A DNA stretch of 27,064 nucleotides, from assembly GCA_039588335.1 (NCBI GenBank), contig JBDGZZ010000106.1, positions 1 to 27,064 of the forward strand, in the 5' to 3' direction. This document shows, piece by piece, positions 1 to 7,875 of this stretch (the first letter of the stretch is position 1; every line of letters starts with the position of its first letter). The notes under the pieces were generated by a model, which was given only the letters and a program-made list of their open reading frames with translations, was not told the DNA's origin and did not search any database. This DNA is from G020351775 sp039588335. GTDB taxonomy: Bacteria; Gemmatimonadota; Gemmatimonadetes; Gemmatimonadales; GWC2-71-9. Position numbers and translations under genes: made by a program.

Positions 1-972
1 CCGAGACAAATCCGCCGCTATTCTAACAGACGTTTCAGGGCTTCGTAGGGCGTCTTCCCGTTGTGCGCTCCATGTGGGCGATTGAGATTGTAGAACTTCT
101 CCCACTCCACCAGCTTTGCGTTCAGGTCCACATCGTCCGTGTACGTCAGGAGCTGATAGAACTCCTCCTGATCGGTCCTGTGCGACCTCTCAACCTTCCC
201 ATTCAATTGCGGGGACCGAGGCTTGATGTATACGTGCCGCATGCCCTTGTCCTCGACGTGCCAGTGGAACTGAGCCTGCCACTCATGCCCGCGATCCGTT
301 CGAACGGTGTGGATCCGAAAGGGGAATCTCTCGACGACATGGTCTATGAAATCGATCGCACTCTTCTGGTTATGCTTCTGGTAGATCTTCAGGGCGCGGA
401 CGCGCGTTGCGTCGTCGATGGCCGTGAACTGATATCGGCGGATCTTGCGATCGTCCTCGGTTCTCAGATTGAGAAACTTCACGTCTACCTGGATTTGATG
501 GCCAGGGACCTTCTTCGCGTAGCGGCGAGTGTGGATCGCACGACGCCCAACATGTCGCGGCAAGGGACCGACGCCATTGCGCTTGAGGGTGCGATAGACG
601 CTCGAACAGGAGGTCGTGAAGCCATGGTAGCGCTCGAGATACCAGGCGATTCGCTGGGGTCCAAGATGGTACGTCGATCTCAGGTGGAGGATCTTCTCGA
701 CGTACTCGGGAGGAATCTGCCGCGGGTGACTTCGAGCTACGGGCCGTTTGCGGAGCAGGGCTTCTCTCCCGCCTGCCTCGTAGGCCTTCTTCCACCTGTA
801 GAATGAAGACCTCGGAACTTCGAACTCACGGCATTCCTTAGCGACGTTTCCGCTCTTCTCTGCAAACTCCAGAACAATGAATCTGCGTCGAGCCTCCAGG
901 ATATCCCGCACCTCTTGATTCATATCGAGACCTCCTTCAGTGTGCGTTATTCTAGCAACTGAAGTGTCTCGG
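1..972 (-). mobile_element. IS481-family insertion sequence (left end at window edge)
   Basis: The element carries one transposase gene. Imperfect inverted ends are visible. The left end begins CCGAGACA at position 1, and the right end reads inward from 972 as CCGAGACACTT. Beyond that the two ends share GCTA and TAAC at the same offsets. The extreme left base may lie before the window, so no target-site duplication can be checked. The copy looks recent, because the transposase is intact and the ends are still recognisable. Confidence 0.8.
18..923 (-). CDS. IS481-family DDE transposase
   Basis: This is the transposase that moves the surrounding insertion sequence. Residues 1-60 form a helix-turn-helix region with the SSFYRWKKAYE signature. 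Residues about 140-300 form the integrase core. The DDE triad is visible as D147 (QIQVDVKFL), D210 (VRTDRGHEW) and E245 (NGKVERSHR), with the roughly 35-residue D-E spacing expected of the family. The C-terminus has the usual N-R-P-H-G-A...T-P-Y-E-A-L motif. At 301 residues it is full length. A strong ribosome binding site (AAGGAGGT) lies just upstream of the ATG at 923. The reading frame is intact, so the element may be active. It is not functionally linked to the neighbouring SDR gene. Confidence 0.93.
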   Translation of the reverse strand: MNQEVRDILEARRRFIVLEFAEKSGNVAKECREFEVPRSSFYRWKKAYEAGGREALLRKRPVARSHPRQIPPEYVEKILHLRSTYHLGPQRIAWYLERYHGFTTSCSSVYRTLKRNGVGPLPRHVGRRAIHTRRYAKKVPGHQIQVDVKFLNLRTEDDRKIRRYQFTAIDDATRVRALKIYQKHNQKSAIDFIDHVVERFPFRIHTVRTDRGHEWQAQFHWHVEDKGMRHVYIKPRSPQLNGKVERSHRTDQEEFYQLLTYTDDVDLNAKLVEWEKFYNLNRPHGAHNGKTPYEALKRLLE

Positions 973-1149
973 AAGGTCTGACTACCCTACAATCTACAGA
1001 AGTCCTGGCATTCATTCATGTTAAATTACCTCCATAGCCAAAAGGTCTCCCAGCCGCTGCGATCATCGGCGGGGGATCGGGTCGTCGTTTTGTCGGCGCC
1101 GGTGAATTGATTCTTTCTGGTCGCCAACGCTGTGGGTTCCAGTCCGGCT
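973..1149. other. Intergenic, nothing recognised
   Basis: This stretch lies between the IS481 end and an IS3 right-end remnant. Short open frames exist here, but none has a ribosome binding site, recognisable domain or family resemblance. Confidence 0.4.
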
Positions 1150-1280
1150 TCTGCACCGCAGGGATGCCGACAGCCGGCACATAAAGCGATCGACGTGGAC
1201 CCGTCACAGGCTAGAGTGATGTCAGATCAGGATTGGCCCACTTTGAGTTGACAGGTGGCACGACGGACGGGGGTAAGTCA
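1150..1280 (+). mobile_element. IS3-family right-end remnant (orfB tail and terminal repeat)
   Basis: Read on the plus strand, the stretch encodes a decayed OrfB C-terminus (PAHKAIDVDPSQARVMSDQ) that aligns with the OrfB tails at 7731-7875 and 24620-24740 (for example PAREAIEVAP...LSDQ). It ends with a terminal repeat related to theirs, GACGGGGGTAAGTCA at 1266-1280. The rest of the element is missing. The outer TCA of this repeat is, on the minus strand, the TGA stop of the adjacent SDR gene. Confidence 0.6.
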
Positions 1281-2149
1281 GTCTTCGTCGCCGAGCGCGC
1301 GCCGAATGGCCCCGCTAATACCCTGAGGGCGGACGGGAAAATCCCGTAGTGCCCGCTCGTCGCGCACCACTGTCTCGTTGCGAACTCCTTCGATGAGCTT
1401 ACGTCCAACGCGCACATAGATCGGTGTCACGAGACCAAGCCACAGGCTGGATAGATTGGGGGTCAGTACGGGAACGGGAATCGTCCACCGCTTGAGTCCG
1501 CGCTCGCGGGCGTACTGCTGCATGATTTCCCGGTAGGAGACCTGATCCGCCCCACCGATCTCGTAGATGGTGCTCGTTGGCAGCGGCACCTCCGAGGCCT
1601 GAACGAGATAGTCGAGGACGTCGTCAATGCCGATCGGTTGCGCTTTAACCGATACCCAGCGCGGGGTGATCATCACCGGCAGCTTTTCGACAAGCGCGCG
1701 CACCATCTCGAAGGAAAGACTGCCGGAACCGATGATGAGGGATGCTCGAAACTCGATAGTGGGAACTCCCGACTCGCGCAGGATGCGCCCTACCTCCTGC
1801 CGCGTGGCGAGGTGCGGCGAGAGGGCGGTCGGCGCACACCCTCGCGCCGGGCGGCATGGGCGAAATTGTGGGCCGAGAATCTCTCCTTCTCCTCGAAGTG
1901 CTCCGCATCTCCCATCGAGTGCACCAGGTAGTAGGCGGTATTGACACCGTGGAGAGCCCCGTGCAATGAATCCGGCTCGAGCAAGTCGCCCCGCACGACC
2001 TCGGTGCCCGCACTGACTCTCGGCTCGAGGTATTCCGGGTAGCGGGCGACACAGCGCACGCGTCGCCCATCCTCCTGCAGGCGCTGTAGAAGCCGGCCGC
2101 CAACATAGCCGGTAGCACCCGTGAGCAAGATCAGTGCTCGTTCACTCAC
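1278..2149 (-). pseudogene. NAD(P)-binding SDR-family (NmrA/epimerase-like) gene, broken by a short internal deletion
   Basis: This is an atypical short-chain dehydrogenase of the NAD(P)H-binding, DUF2867-adjacent type often found beside photolyase genes. Its substrate is unknown. The N-terminal part (2149 to about 1827) has the Rossmann motif TGATGYVGG and the family signature YYLVHSMG. The C-terminal part (about 1825 to 1278) has RASLIIGSGSLSFEMVR, LPVMITPRWV and YEIGG. The two parts are in different frames. At the junction the expected segment between GVRR and LSPHL (usually about 10-12 residues, I-V-Y-L-G-G-L-G-like) is missing, so about 35 bp appear deleted. The GTG start overlaps the photolyase stop as GTGA (2146-2149), implying translational coupling. 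The TGA stop sits inside an IS3 terminal repeat. The gene is either a true pseudogene or a local sequence error. Confidence 0.8.
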
Positions 2150-3567
2150 GGCCGGTACCTCTCGATGTATTGGCGGACCGGATACTTTCGGGCGGCGTTT
2201 TCGGAACTCATGTAGCGCACCTTGCCAAAGACCGGCCGCTCGGGACCCCAAGCGCGGTCATATCGGCCGAAAATCCAGAAAATGCCGCTGTACGAGTTAG
2301 GGTCCCGGCCATCGAGCGCGTACTTGTTGTTGAGTTCGATCATGATGTCGAGAGCCTCAGGTGGCGTGGCAGACCACTCGAGGATCTTCTTACCCCAAAG
2401 CATACGCATGTAGTTGTGAATCCTGCCCTCCCGAACGAGCTGCACCTGAGCCGCGTTCCACAGGGGATCGTGTGTGACCGCGCTCTCGAACTGCGCCGGT
2501 GTGTAGAGATATGCGCGACGATCCTTGCCGTGCTGGGCCAGTGTCTCCCGCGCCCAATCCGGCAGCGACGAGTACTGGTCGTAATCACCTCGAAAATGGC
2601 AAGCATTGTAGCCAAGCTCCCGCCAGGTGACGAGCTGTTCGAGAAACGCCTCGGCGCCGGCGCTCATTCCCCACCAGCCGGTCCGGGATCCGCTCCGGTC
2701 CCTGCCCAGCCGGTTGAGGGTCCACTTCTCGACCCTTCTGAGTCCGTTAAAGATCTCGTGGGCGGAGATATGGCCGAAGTGAAGGTACGGTGATAGACCG
2801 CTACTCCAATCCTCCTCGGGCCGGTTTCTCTTCTCCTCATAGCCAGCGAGCTGCTTCTTGAGGAATGTGCGAAGCCGGAGGCGAGCGACTGCGGCCCCTC
2901 CGCGCGGAACCTCGCCCCCCTCCTGAGGGCCAGCGGCAAGCCTGGGCCACCGCGAGGCAATACCTCTCGGCAGGCGCACGAGCCTTGGCAGGGACGCGTG
3001 ACGCAGGGGGTCTTCTTGGGGGAAGGCCCCGAGGTGCGCCGGCAGTGCCTTCTGAAGAAACCGCCGGAAGGGGAATGCTGTCGGATAGTAGCGGGACGCC
3101 ATGCGCATGGGGAGGAGACCGGTGGAGTCAACCTGTTCGAGATGAACGGGCAACTGGCCGGCTGCCACCGAGACCATTCGCGGCAGGAAGAAACAGGGAT
3201 ACTCGTCCGTTACCACGACACACGACTGATCGGCCAGCGCTGCCAGCAGACCGCGTCCCTCGCCGGGCTTCTTCTCGACATATGGGTAGTAAGAAACACG
3301 GTGCTTTTCGAATGCCCGGGTGTTGTCCCGCATTCCGGCGATGACAAAACGGTCAAAGCGCTCACTCGCCCAGTGGTAGTCTCTCCGTAGCGCCTCCAGA
3401 ATCACCAGGGGCTTCGACAAATTCGCCGCCCACTCTACGGCGCGCTGAAGTGCAAAATTCCACCGCGCTCGCCGGTTTGCGATCATCCAGTAGAGAACGT
3501 AGTTCCCCTCGCGGTTTACCGGCGCGTCGTTAACGCCTCGCACGCGGATGACGGGGACAGAGTCCAT
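2146..3567 (-). CDS. phr: Class II CPD photolyase (deoxyribodipyrimidine photo-lyase)
   Basis: This cytoplasmic FAD enzyme uses blue or near-UV light to split cyclobutane pyrimidine dimers. Class II features are clear. They include an N-terminal photolyase domain (residues about 20-190, beginning YVLYWMIANRRARWNFAL), then SGLSPYLHFGHISAHEIF, TWRELGYNACHF, THDPLWNAAQ, and the C-terminal NYMRMLWGKKILEW, NKYALDGRDPNSYSG and RPVFGKVRYM blocks. At 473 residues it is close to family length. The segment between RWPRL and RGGAAVA looks shorter than I expect, and an in-frame loss there is possible. GGAGAAGG precedes the ATG at a good distance. The stop overlaps the GTG of the SDR gene. The cobalamin MerR regulator upstream on the same strand suggests light-induced expression. 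Confidence 0.92.
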   Translation of the reverse strand: MDSVPVIRVRGVNDAPVNREGNYVLYWMIANRRARWNFALQRAVEWAANLSKPLVILEALRRDYHWASERFDRFVIAGMRDNTRAFEKHRVSYYPYVEKKPGEGRGLLAALADQSCVVVTDEYPCFFLPRMVSVAAGQLPVHLEQVDSTGLLPMRMASRYYPTAFPFRRFLQKALPAHLGAFPQEDPLRHASLPRLVRLPRGIASRWPRLAAGPQEGGEVPRGGAAVARLRLRTFLKKQLAGYEEKRNRPEEDWSSGLSPYLHFGHISAHEIFNGLRRVEKWTLNRLGRDRSGSRTGWWGMSAGAEAFLEQLVTWRELGYNACHFRGDYDQYSSLPDWARETLAQHGKDRRAYLYTPAQFESAVTHDPLWNAAQVQLVREGRIHNYMRMLWGKKILEWSATPPEALDIMIELNNKYALDGRDPNSYSGIFWIFGRYDRAWGPERPVFGKVRYMSSENAARKYPVRQYIERYRP

Positions 3568-3693
3568 GATTAGCCTTCTCCAATACGAAAGAGACCCCGT
3601 CGCAAGGAGCCTCCTCGTATCCTACCGGATCGAACCTGATCTTCCCATCCAGTGGATCCGCTGCACAGATGTCTGGAAAATCAACGCCCGTCC

Positions 3694-3885
3694 TTACAAT
3701 CGAATAACCTGGGCCACGAGAGTTAGACGAGACAGAATAACACCCAGGATGGCACCCGAAGCCACGCCGAGTGCGGCACCAACCACTGCTGCTTTGCGCT
3801 TCGACAATCGAAAGCCGTATGGGTGAGCTGTTCCTATGGCAGCTCCTATACCGGTCCCCATTTCAACACCTGCGATCGCCCCCAT
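3694..3885 (-). CDS. Possible small glycine-zipper membrane protein
   Basis: This 63-residue frame is rich in Gly and Ala, with two hydrophobic stretches of glycine-zipper type (MGTGIGAAIG and AAVVGAALGVASGAILGVIL) separated by a basic turn (RLSKRK). The pattern fits a helical hairpin in a membrane. It has only a weak Shine-Dalgarno sequence, and the open frame extends upstream of the ATG without one, so it may be the tail of a decayed gene. No family is recognised. It lies in the photolyase-regulator interval on the same strand. Confidence 0.3.
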   Translation of the reverse strand: MGAIAGVEMGTGIGAAIGTAHPYGFRLSKRKAAVVGAALGVASGAILGVILSRLTLVAQVIRL

Positions 3886-4150
3886 CCAGCCCAGGCACCC
3901 CGCATCCTTCCTTCCCTCGATAGTGAATCCAGGAGATATCGCTGACTGATAGGATCACCGTGGTGGTGTCCGCGACGTCATTGTCGCGGATAGAGCGAAC
4001 ATTCGTGAGGGCTGTCTCCCACAGGTTCGTGATTAGGTTAAGCGCTCTTTGCCAATAGTCCTGGTCCAGGGCCGTCTCCACCACCTTCTCCCGTTCCGGC
4101 TCGGTGATGCGGTTCCAGAAGCGCCGGCGTTCGCACGGGTGTGATTTCAA
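3863..4150 (-). CDS. Doubtful hypothetical ORF with a transposase-like start
   Basis: This 95-residue frame begins with RRFWNRITEPEREKVVETAL, which resembles the W-N-R-L-T-P-E-E-R-E-K-V-V-E-L-A-L segment that opens the integrase half of some IS3-family OrfB proteins. The rest does not continue that similarity. It overlaps the glycine-zipper frame by 23 bases. It could be a transposase fragment frameshifted after about 20 residues, or an unrelated small protein. I have no support for expression. Confidence 0.25.
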   Translation of the reverse strand: MKSHPCERRRFWNRITEPEREKVVETALDQDYWQRALNLITNLWETALTNVRSIRDNDVADTTTVILSVSDISWIHYRGKEGCGVPGLDGGDRRC

Positions 4151-4249
4151 TATATTTCATGGCTGGCCTCCCTGATTGCAACTCTGACCGCGTGGAACTT
4201 GTGTGGAGCTTTCATAGCTACCACGTCCTAGCGGGGGCCAGCCGCTTCA

Positions 4250-4420
4250 TCCCATCTGCTACCCACCCACTCGAACTGAGAGACACTCAGTCGCATTCGC
4301 CATGCGAACTCTTCTTTGGTTTTTTCCTCCTGGGGAGGAGTAAGTGCTGCTCCGGTTGTCCCAAGGGACCGACTCTTGATCACAGGCTTCGGGGTCAATT
4401 TGCTGGGGCGCACCAAGTTT
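4250..4420 (+). repeat. Decayed repeat with tRNA-Lys-like anticodon arm, copy 1
   Basis: This stretch aligns with 16306-16486. Shared elements are ACCCACCC, GAGAG-CACTCAG and a T-rich run. A sequence like the anticodon arm of tRNA-Lys(CTT) follows, here mutated to GACTCTTGATCA at 4371-4382. The distance from the CACTCAG element to the loop is 90 bp, against 89 bp in the other copy. No complete tRNA can be folded. Confidence 0.45.
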
Positions 4421-4429
4421 CGGACTCCC

Positions 4430-5413
4430 CTACTTCTTCGTCAGGCGTAAACTATCCAATACCGCCCTTAGATCATTCATGTTCTCGGCAATGTGCGCAC
4501 CAATGTCAGCTAAAACCTTTGCATTCGTGTTCGTAGCCTGGCCACCAACAACGATCCCCGTATCCTTTGCTACTAGACGACGAATCTCCCGCAACTCATC
4601 TGCCAAGTGCGGATCATCACCCGGATAACCTAGACTGAGCGCAATGACACGAGCGCCTCTCGATCGGGCCACAGAGGCAAATTCGGCCGCGGGTAGGTTC
4701 GGCCCCAGATAGATGCTCCGCCAACCCAATTCTGCGGCGTTGGCGACGACTATCAGCGCCCCAAACTCGTGAATTTGCCCAGCCGGCGTACCCGCAATGA
4801 GGAGGGGCGCTGACTCAGATTGAGTGGGGCGCGAAATGTGATTCCCCAGAAACGTTCGCACAACCGCCGACGCCATGTGCTCGTGAGCCACCCTTAGGCC
4901 GCTCTCCTGCCACATCTTCCCGATCTCGTGCATCAGGGGAACCACAAGTTCGTTGATCACCGAAATTGGTGTCAATTCCAAGGACGCAATCGACAGCGCG
5001 CTCTCGAGTGCTTTCGGCTCGATGGCCTCAATAGCGGCGATGCATGCGTCTAGCCGCTCTTGAGCACGCGGAGTCTCGCCGATCACCCTCGACTTTCTGT
5101 TCGCCACCAAGCTCGAGGAACGGGACGCGGCAACCTCATCCTCCTCCACCAGTGCACGCAACTGCTCTAAACCAAGGTTTGCTAGCTGGCTGATACTTCG
5201 CCCCCCAATCGTTGCGCGTCTCAGAAGTAAGAGATGCTCGACATCAGTGTCCGAGTACAGACGTCGCCCGGTAGCGGAGCGCGCTGGATTCACAACCCCG
5301 TAGCGCCGTTCCCAAATGCGGAGAACGTCCGGGCTCAGCCCCGTCCGTTTCGCCACAACCTGAATCGGATGTTCACCAAGGCCCGTCTTTTGATTCTTTG
5401 TCTTAGAGGACAT
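4430..5413 (-). CDS. litR: Cobalamin-binding MerR-family regulator, LitR/CarH-type light sensor
   Basis: This is a DNA-binding repressor that probably uses adenosylcobalamin as chromophore, so that light releases it from DNA. The N-terminal winged helix (about 15-75) has the MerR motif LSPDVLRIWERRYG and GRRLYSDTDVEHL. A helical bundle follows, with the W-x9-E-H motif of CarH-type sensors (W168, E178-H179 in WQESGLRVAHEH). The C-terminal Rossmann-like B12 domain has IHEFG, whose His215 would be the lower axial cobalt ligand. At 327 residues it is normal length. I use the ATG at 5413. A TTG seven codons earlier (5434) lies inside the likely promoter. Downstream on the same strand lie photolyase and SDR genes, the classical LitR/CarH target set. 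A palindromic motif over the -35 box suggests autorepression. Confidence 0.88.
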   Translation of the reverse strand: MSSKTKNQKTGLGEHPIQVVAKRTGLSPDVLRIWERRYGVVNPARSATGRRLYSDTDVEHLLLLRRATIGGRSISQLANLGLEQLRALVEEDEVAASRSSSLVANRKSRVIGETPRAQERLDACIAAIEAIEPKALESALSIASLELTPISVINELVVPLMHEIGKMWQESGLRVAHEHMASAVVRTFLGNHISRPTQSESAPLLIAGTPAGQIHEFGALIVVANAAELGWRSIYLGPNLPAAEFASVARSRGARVIALSLGYPGDDPHLADELREIRRLVAKDTGIVVGGQATNTNAKVLADIGAHIAENMNDLRAVLDSLRLTKK

Positions 5414-5419
5414 GAACCA

Positions 5420-5454
5420 ATCATCAAGTGTCAACTATCGCTTGTCAAGGACAA
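5420..5454 (-). promoter_or_regulatory. Promoter and candidate LitR operator of the regulator gene
   Basis: On the minus strand a consensus -35 TTGACA (5443-5448) is followed 17 bp later by GATGAT (5420-5425). The -35 lies within the palindrome TTGTC-CTT-GACAA (5442-5454). The 11-bp core TGTCCTTGACA recurs at the same place in the fasciclin promoter at 7356-7366. In this family operators overlap the -35 box, so autoregulation is likely. The start codon would be very close to the transcription start. Confidence 0.5.
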
Positions 5455-5580
5455 TCATATGACAGTAAATCGACAGCACGAAATCTCTGTACACAAACTC
5501 CTCCTCAGAAGTTATTGACGCAACTCAGTGTTCCGTGAGTCAAACCAACTCATGCGAAAGGGCGGAAGTCTCAGCGGCAA

Positions 5581-5620
5581 CAGAAAACCTCCGGGCGATC
5601 ACATCCCCCAGAGGTTTCTG
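5581..5620 (-). terminator. Possible terminator hairpin after the fasciclin genes
   Basis: CAGAAAACCTC at 5581 pairs with GAGGTTTCTG ending at 5620. That gives about 10 bp with one bulge, and G and C runs inside the loop can extend it. It sits between the end of the fasciclin pair and the regulator promoter. There is no clean U-tract, so the call is tentative. Confidence 0.35.
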
Positions 5621-5684
5621 TGCCGTAGTTGGAAGGGTGTATCTCAGAGTGAGCCACTGATCGTGCATACTCACCCGCTCTCTT

Positions 5685-6206
5685 CTAGTCCTGCGGCAGA
5701 ATCACCTCTTCGACGATGTGGATGACACCGTTCTTGGCGTAGTTGTCAACTCCGGTGACGTTGGCGTTATTCACCTTGAGACCCAGCGGACCACCGGCGG
5801 TAAAACTCAAGTCGAGGTTGTTAACCGACTTCACCGTCTGGCCGATTAGACTTATGGCTGACGAAGAAGGAACTTCCCCATCCACCACATGCAAGAGCAG
5901 GATCTTGCGGAGCTCATCAGGATTGTTGAGCAGAAACGCGATCGTGCCTGGCTGCGCTGCCTCGAGCTTGTTGAAAGCCTCGTCGGTCGGAGCGAAGACC
6001 GTAAACGGTCCGCCGCTGTTGAGCTTGCCGCCCAGGTCAGCCGCCTCGAGGGCCGCCGCCAGGGTGTTGAAGCCAGCCTGCTTGGCGTAGGCGAAGAGCC
6101 TCTGGTTTTCCTTGGGGCCAGCGGCGCCTGCCGGAGCGACGACAATGCCGGCGACGAAAGCAACAACTAGGAGTGATGCAGTGAAGCGAAGGATGTTGCG
6201 AGTCAT
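5685..6206 (-). CDS. Secreted single fasciclin (FAS1) domain protein
   Basis: This is an exported adhesion-type protein of about 173 residues. It starts with a Sec signal peptide (MTRNILRF, hydrophobic core, cleavage near PAGAAG). One FAS1 domain follows, with FNTLAAALEAADL, the H1 motif GGPFTVFAPTDEAF and the H2-like segment NGVIHIVEEVILP. The ATG at 6206 is chosen because GAGGAGAG precedes it and the signal peptide starts there. It lies 31 bp downstream of a two-domain fasciclin lipoprotein gene and is probably co-transcribed with it. FAS1 proteins recur in photooxidative-stress regulons (Rhodobacter RpoE, for example), which suits the adjacent light-sensor and photolyase genes. The ligand is unknown. 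Confidence 0.88.
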   Translation of the reverse strand: MTRNILRFTASLLVVAFVAGIVVAPAGAAGPKENQRLFAYAKQAGFNTLAAALEAADLGGKLNSGGPFTVFAPTDEAFNKLEAAQPGTIAFLLNNPDELRKILLLHVVDGEVPSSSAISLIGQTVKSVNNLDLSFTAGGPLGLKVNNANVTGVDNYAKNGVIHIVEEVILPQD

Positions 6207-6237
6207 TGTACTCTCTCCTCTGGTGTCAGTTAGGGGT

Positions 6238-7227
6238 CTACAGTACCGGGACAAGTACGCTGTCGATCACGTGCACCACTCCATTCGTGGCCAGGATGTC
6301 GACCTCGGTGATGTTGGCTTCGTTGACCTTGATGCCTACACCTTCGGTGCTGCTTGCGACGGTGATGTACTGTCCCTCCAGGGCGGTGGGTACGCTCTCT
6401 CCCACCAGCGGTGCCACCTCACCTGAGGTCACCTTGTCGGCAACGACATGATAAAGCAGCACCTTCGAAAGCGTAGCCGGATCCGCGAGCAGCGAAGCCA
6501 GGATCCCGGGATTGGCCGCCTCGAGCTTGTCGAATGCAGCGTTGGTCGGCGCGAAAACCGTAAAAGGACCGTCGGAGGCCAGGGTCATACCCAGGCCGGC
6601 AACATTGACTGCAGCGGCCAGGGTGCTGAAGTCGGGGTTACCGGTAACCAGGTCGGCAATCGTCTGCACGTTCAGATTCGAAGGCAGCAGGACAGTATCG
6701 ATGACGTGTACGATGCCATTCGAAGCTTCGATGTCGACTGAAGTAACAACTGATTCGTTGATCTTCACGCCTACGCCTTCTGAGGTCGAGCCAATGGCGA
6801 CCTTCTGTCCCGCCAACGCAGTCTCGACTTCACTGCCAATCAGGCTTCCAATTTCACCGGAAGCAACCTTGCCGGGAACGATGTGGTATAGAAGAACCTT
6901 GGCCAGCTCATCCTTGTTGGCCAGGAGATACTCCACGGTTGCCGGAGGGATCTTCTCGAAGGCCGCGTTGGTCGGCGCGAAGACCGTGAACGGTCCGTCC
7001 GAGTTCAGCGTGGCAGCCAGCTCGGCTGCGTCCACCGCGGCAGCCAAGGTGCTGAACTCCGGGTTCGTCGTAACGAGCTCGGTAACTCTTTGGCCCGCGG
7101 GCTCGACGGGGTTCTCTGGCGCCAGTGGATTGTCGTCATCACTGCAGCCGGTGAAGATGATCCCGCTCAAGGCCGCCGAAACGACCACCAGAAACGGGTT
7201 CGAGACATACTTGCGGATCCGTGTCAT
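6238..7227 (-). CDS. Two-domain fasciclin (FAS1) lipoprotein
   Basis: This envelope lipoprotein has a signal sequence ending in a lipobox-like FTGC about 27 residues in, then an acidic linker (SDDDN). Two FAS1 domains follow in tandem. Each has FSTLAAAV...L, the H1 motif (DGPFTVFAPTNAAF in both) and the H2 motif (NGIVHVIDTVLLP and NGVVHVIDSVLVP). The near-identical motifs point to internal duplication. The protein is about 329 residues. The ATG at 7227 has GGAGAAG upstream. An open extension reaches 7395 but lacks signal-peptide character. The promoter about 100 bp upstream shares a motif with that of the B12 MerR regulator, so the pair may belong to its regulon. Confidence 0.9.
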   Translation of the reverse strand: MTRIRKYVSNPFLVVVSAALSGIIFTGCSDDDNPLAPENPVEPAGQRVTELVTTNPEFSTLAAAVDAAELAATLNSDGPFTVFAPTNAAFEKIPPATVEYLLANKDELAKVLLYHIVPGKVASGEIGSLIGSEVETALAGQKVAIGSTSEGVGVKINESVVTSVDIEASNGIVHVIDTVLLPSNLNVQTIADLVTGNPDFSTLAAAVNVAGLGMTLASDGPFTVFAPTNAAFDKLEAANPGILASLLADPATLSKVLLYHVVADKVTSGEVAPLVGESVPTALEGQYITVASSTEGVGIKVNEANITEVDILATNGVVHVIDSVLVPVL

Positions 7228-7332
7228 TTTCGTCTTCTCCTCGGGCGCTCGCCCGTCTTTCATTTCGCCGGGGAACACCTCCTCGTGCTCCCCCTTCCGT
7301 TGTGAGTCGTCACGTTTGGGATGACAATGAGG

Positions 7333-7366
7333 AGTATTAGCACTTGTCCTGGCGATGTCAAGGACA
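7333..7366 (-). promoter_or_regulatory. Promoter with LitR-like motif before the fasciclin operon
   Basis: Minus-strand -35 TTGACA (7356-7361) and a weak -10 AATACT (7333-7338) are 17 bp apart. The -35 is embedded in TGTCCTTGACA (7356-7366), the same 11-mer that overlaps the -35 of the cobalamin MerR gene at 5443-5453. A further half-copy, TTGTCC, lies at 7344-7349 on the plus strand. It would produce a 5' leader of about 100 bases. Confidence 0.45.
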
Positions 7367-7395
7367 TTTGCTAGACGCGGTCGATTATTCGACAA

Positions 7396-7730
7396 AGCCC
7401 TCTATACCAGTATTCTCTATCTTATTGTTGTATAAGGATGTAGCAAAATCCACGCGAATTGATGGCAGCTGGACACTCAATGGACGGACATAGTTTGCGG
7501 TGATGCCCTCCGGGCAAGGCCATGGATCCCGAACTGCAAGGAGTGTCTGCCGATCGTCCGTGCTAATCGGCTATGGCAATGGAGTTTAGGACGTTTGGGG
7601 GTATATAGATAGACGACTGAGTATCCCGGCAGAATTGCCCTAGGCGATGTCTCGGCTCCTAAATTTCGTTCTCGCTCGGCTTCGTGTCCACTCCACCGGA
7701 CACTCTGCTGCGTTTTCGGCGGGGTACCCT
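7396..7730. other. Intergenic, nothing recognised
   Basis: No supported gene or RNA is present. A short inverted pair, GTGTCC...GGACAC, lies at about 7685-7702, close to the IS3 terminal repeat. Confidence 0.4.
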
Positions 7731-7875
7731 TGACCTGCCCCCGTCCGTCATACCACTTCCTATCTCACAGTTGCCGACCTCTGATCTGACAACCAGTTAG
7801 CTTCTAACGGTGCTACTTCGATCGCCTCCGGTGCCGGCGGTCGATATGCCAGTGAGCTATGCAGTCGGTCAGATA
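7731..7875 (-). mobile_element. IS3-family right-end remnant
   Basis: The stretch begins with the terminal repeat TGACCTGCCCCC (7731-7742). Read on the minus strand, it encodes the typical end of IS3-family OrfB, HSSLAYRPPAPEAIEVAP. It is nearly identical over about 115 bp to 24620-24735. The remainder of OrfB is absent, so the element was truncated by recombination or decay. Confidence 0.75.

Larger units (their letters stand above)
3568..4249. other. Region between photolyase and regulator: two doubtful small ORFs
   Basis: About 680 bp between the photolyase start and the repeat at about 4250 hold no convincing gene. Two minus-strand frames, 3694-3885 and 3863-4150, are the only candidates and are listed separately. 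I see no clear terminator, so read-through from the regulator into the photolyase gene is possible but not shown. Confidence 0.4.

Noticed and set aside
63..806. Plus-strand frames opposite the IS481 transposase
   Set aside because: They are antisense to an intact DDE transposase with a strong ribosome binding site. No motif supports them.
6512..7324. 270-codon plus-strand frame opposite the fasciclin lipoprotein gene
   Set aside because: The minus-strand frame has a lipobox and two complete FAS1 domains. The plus-strand product is low-complexity Ser/Ala sequence without start signals.
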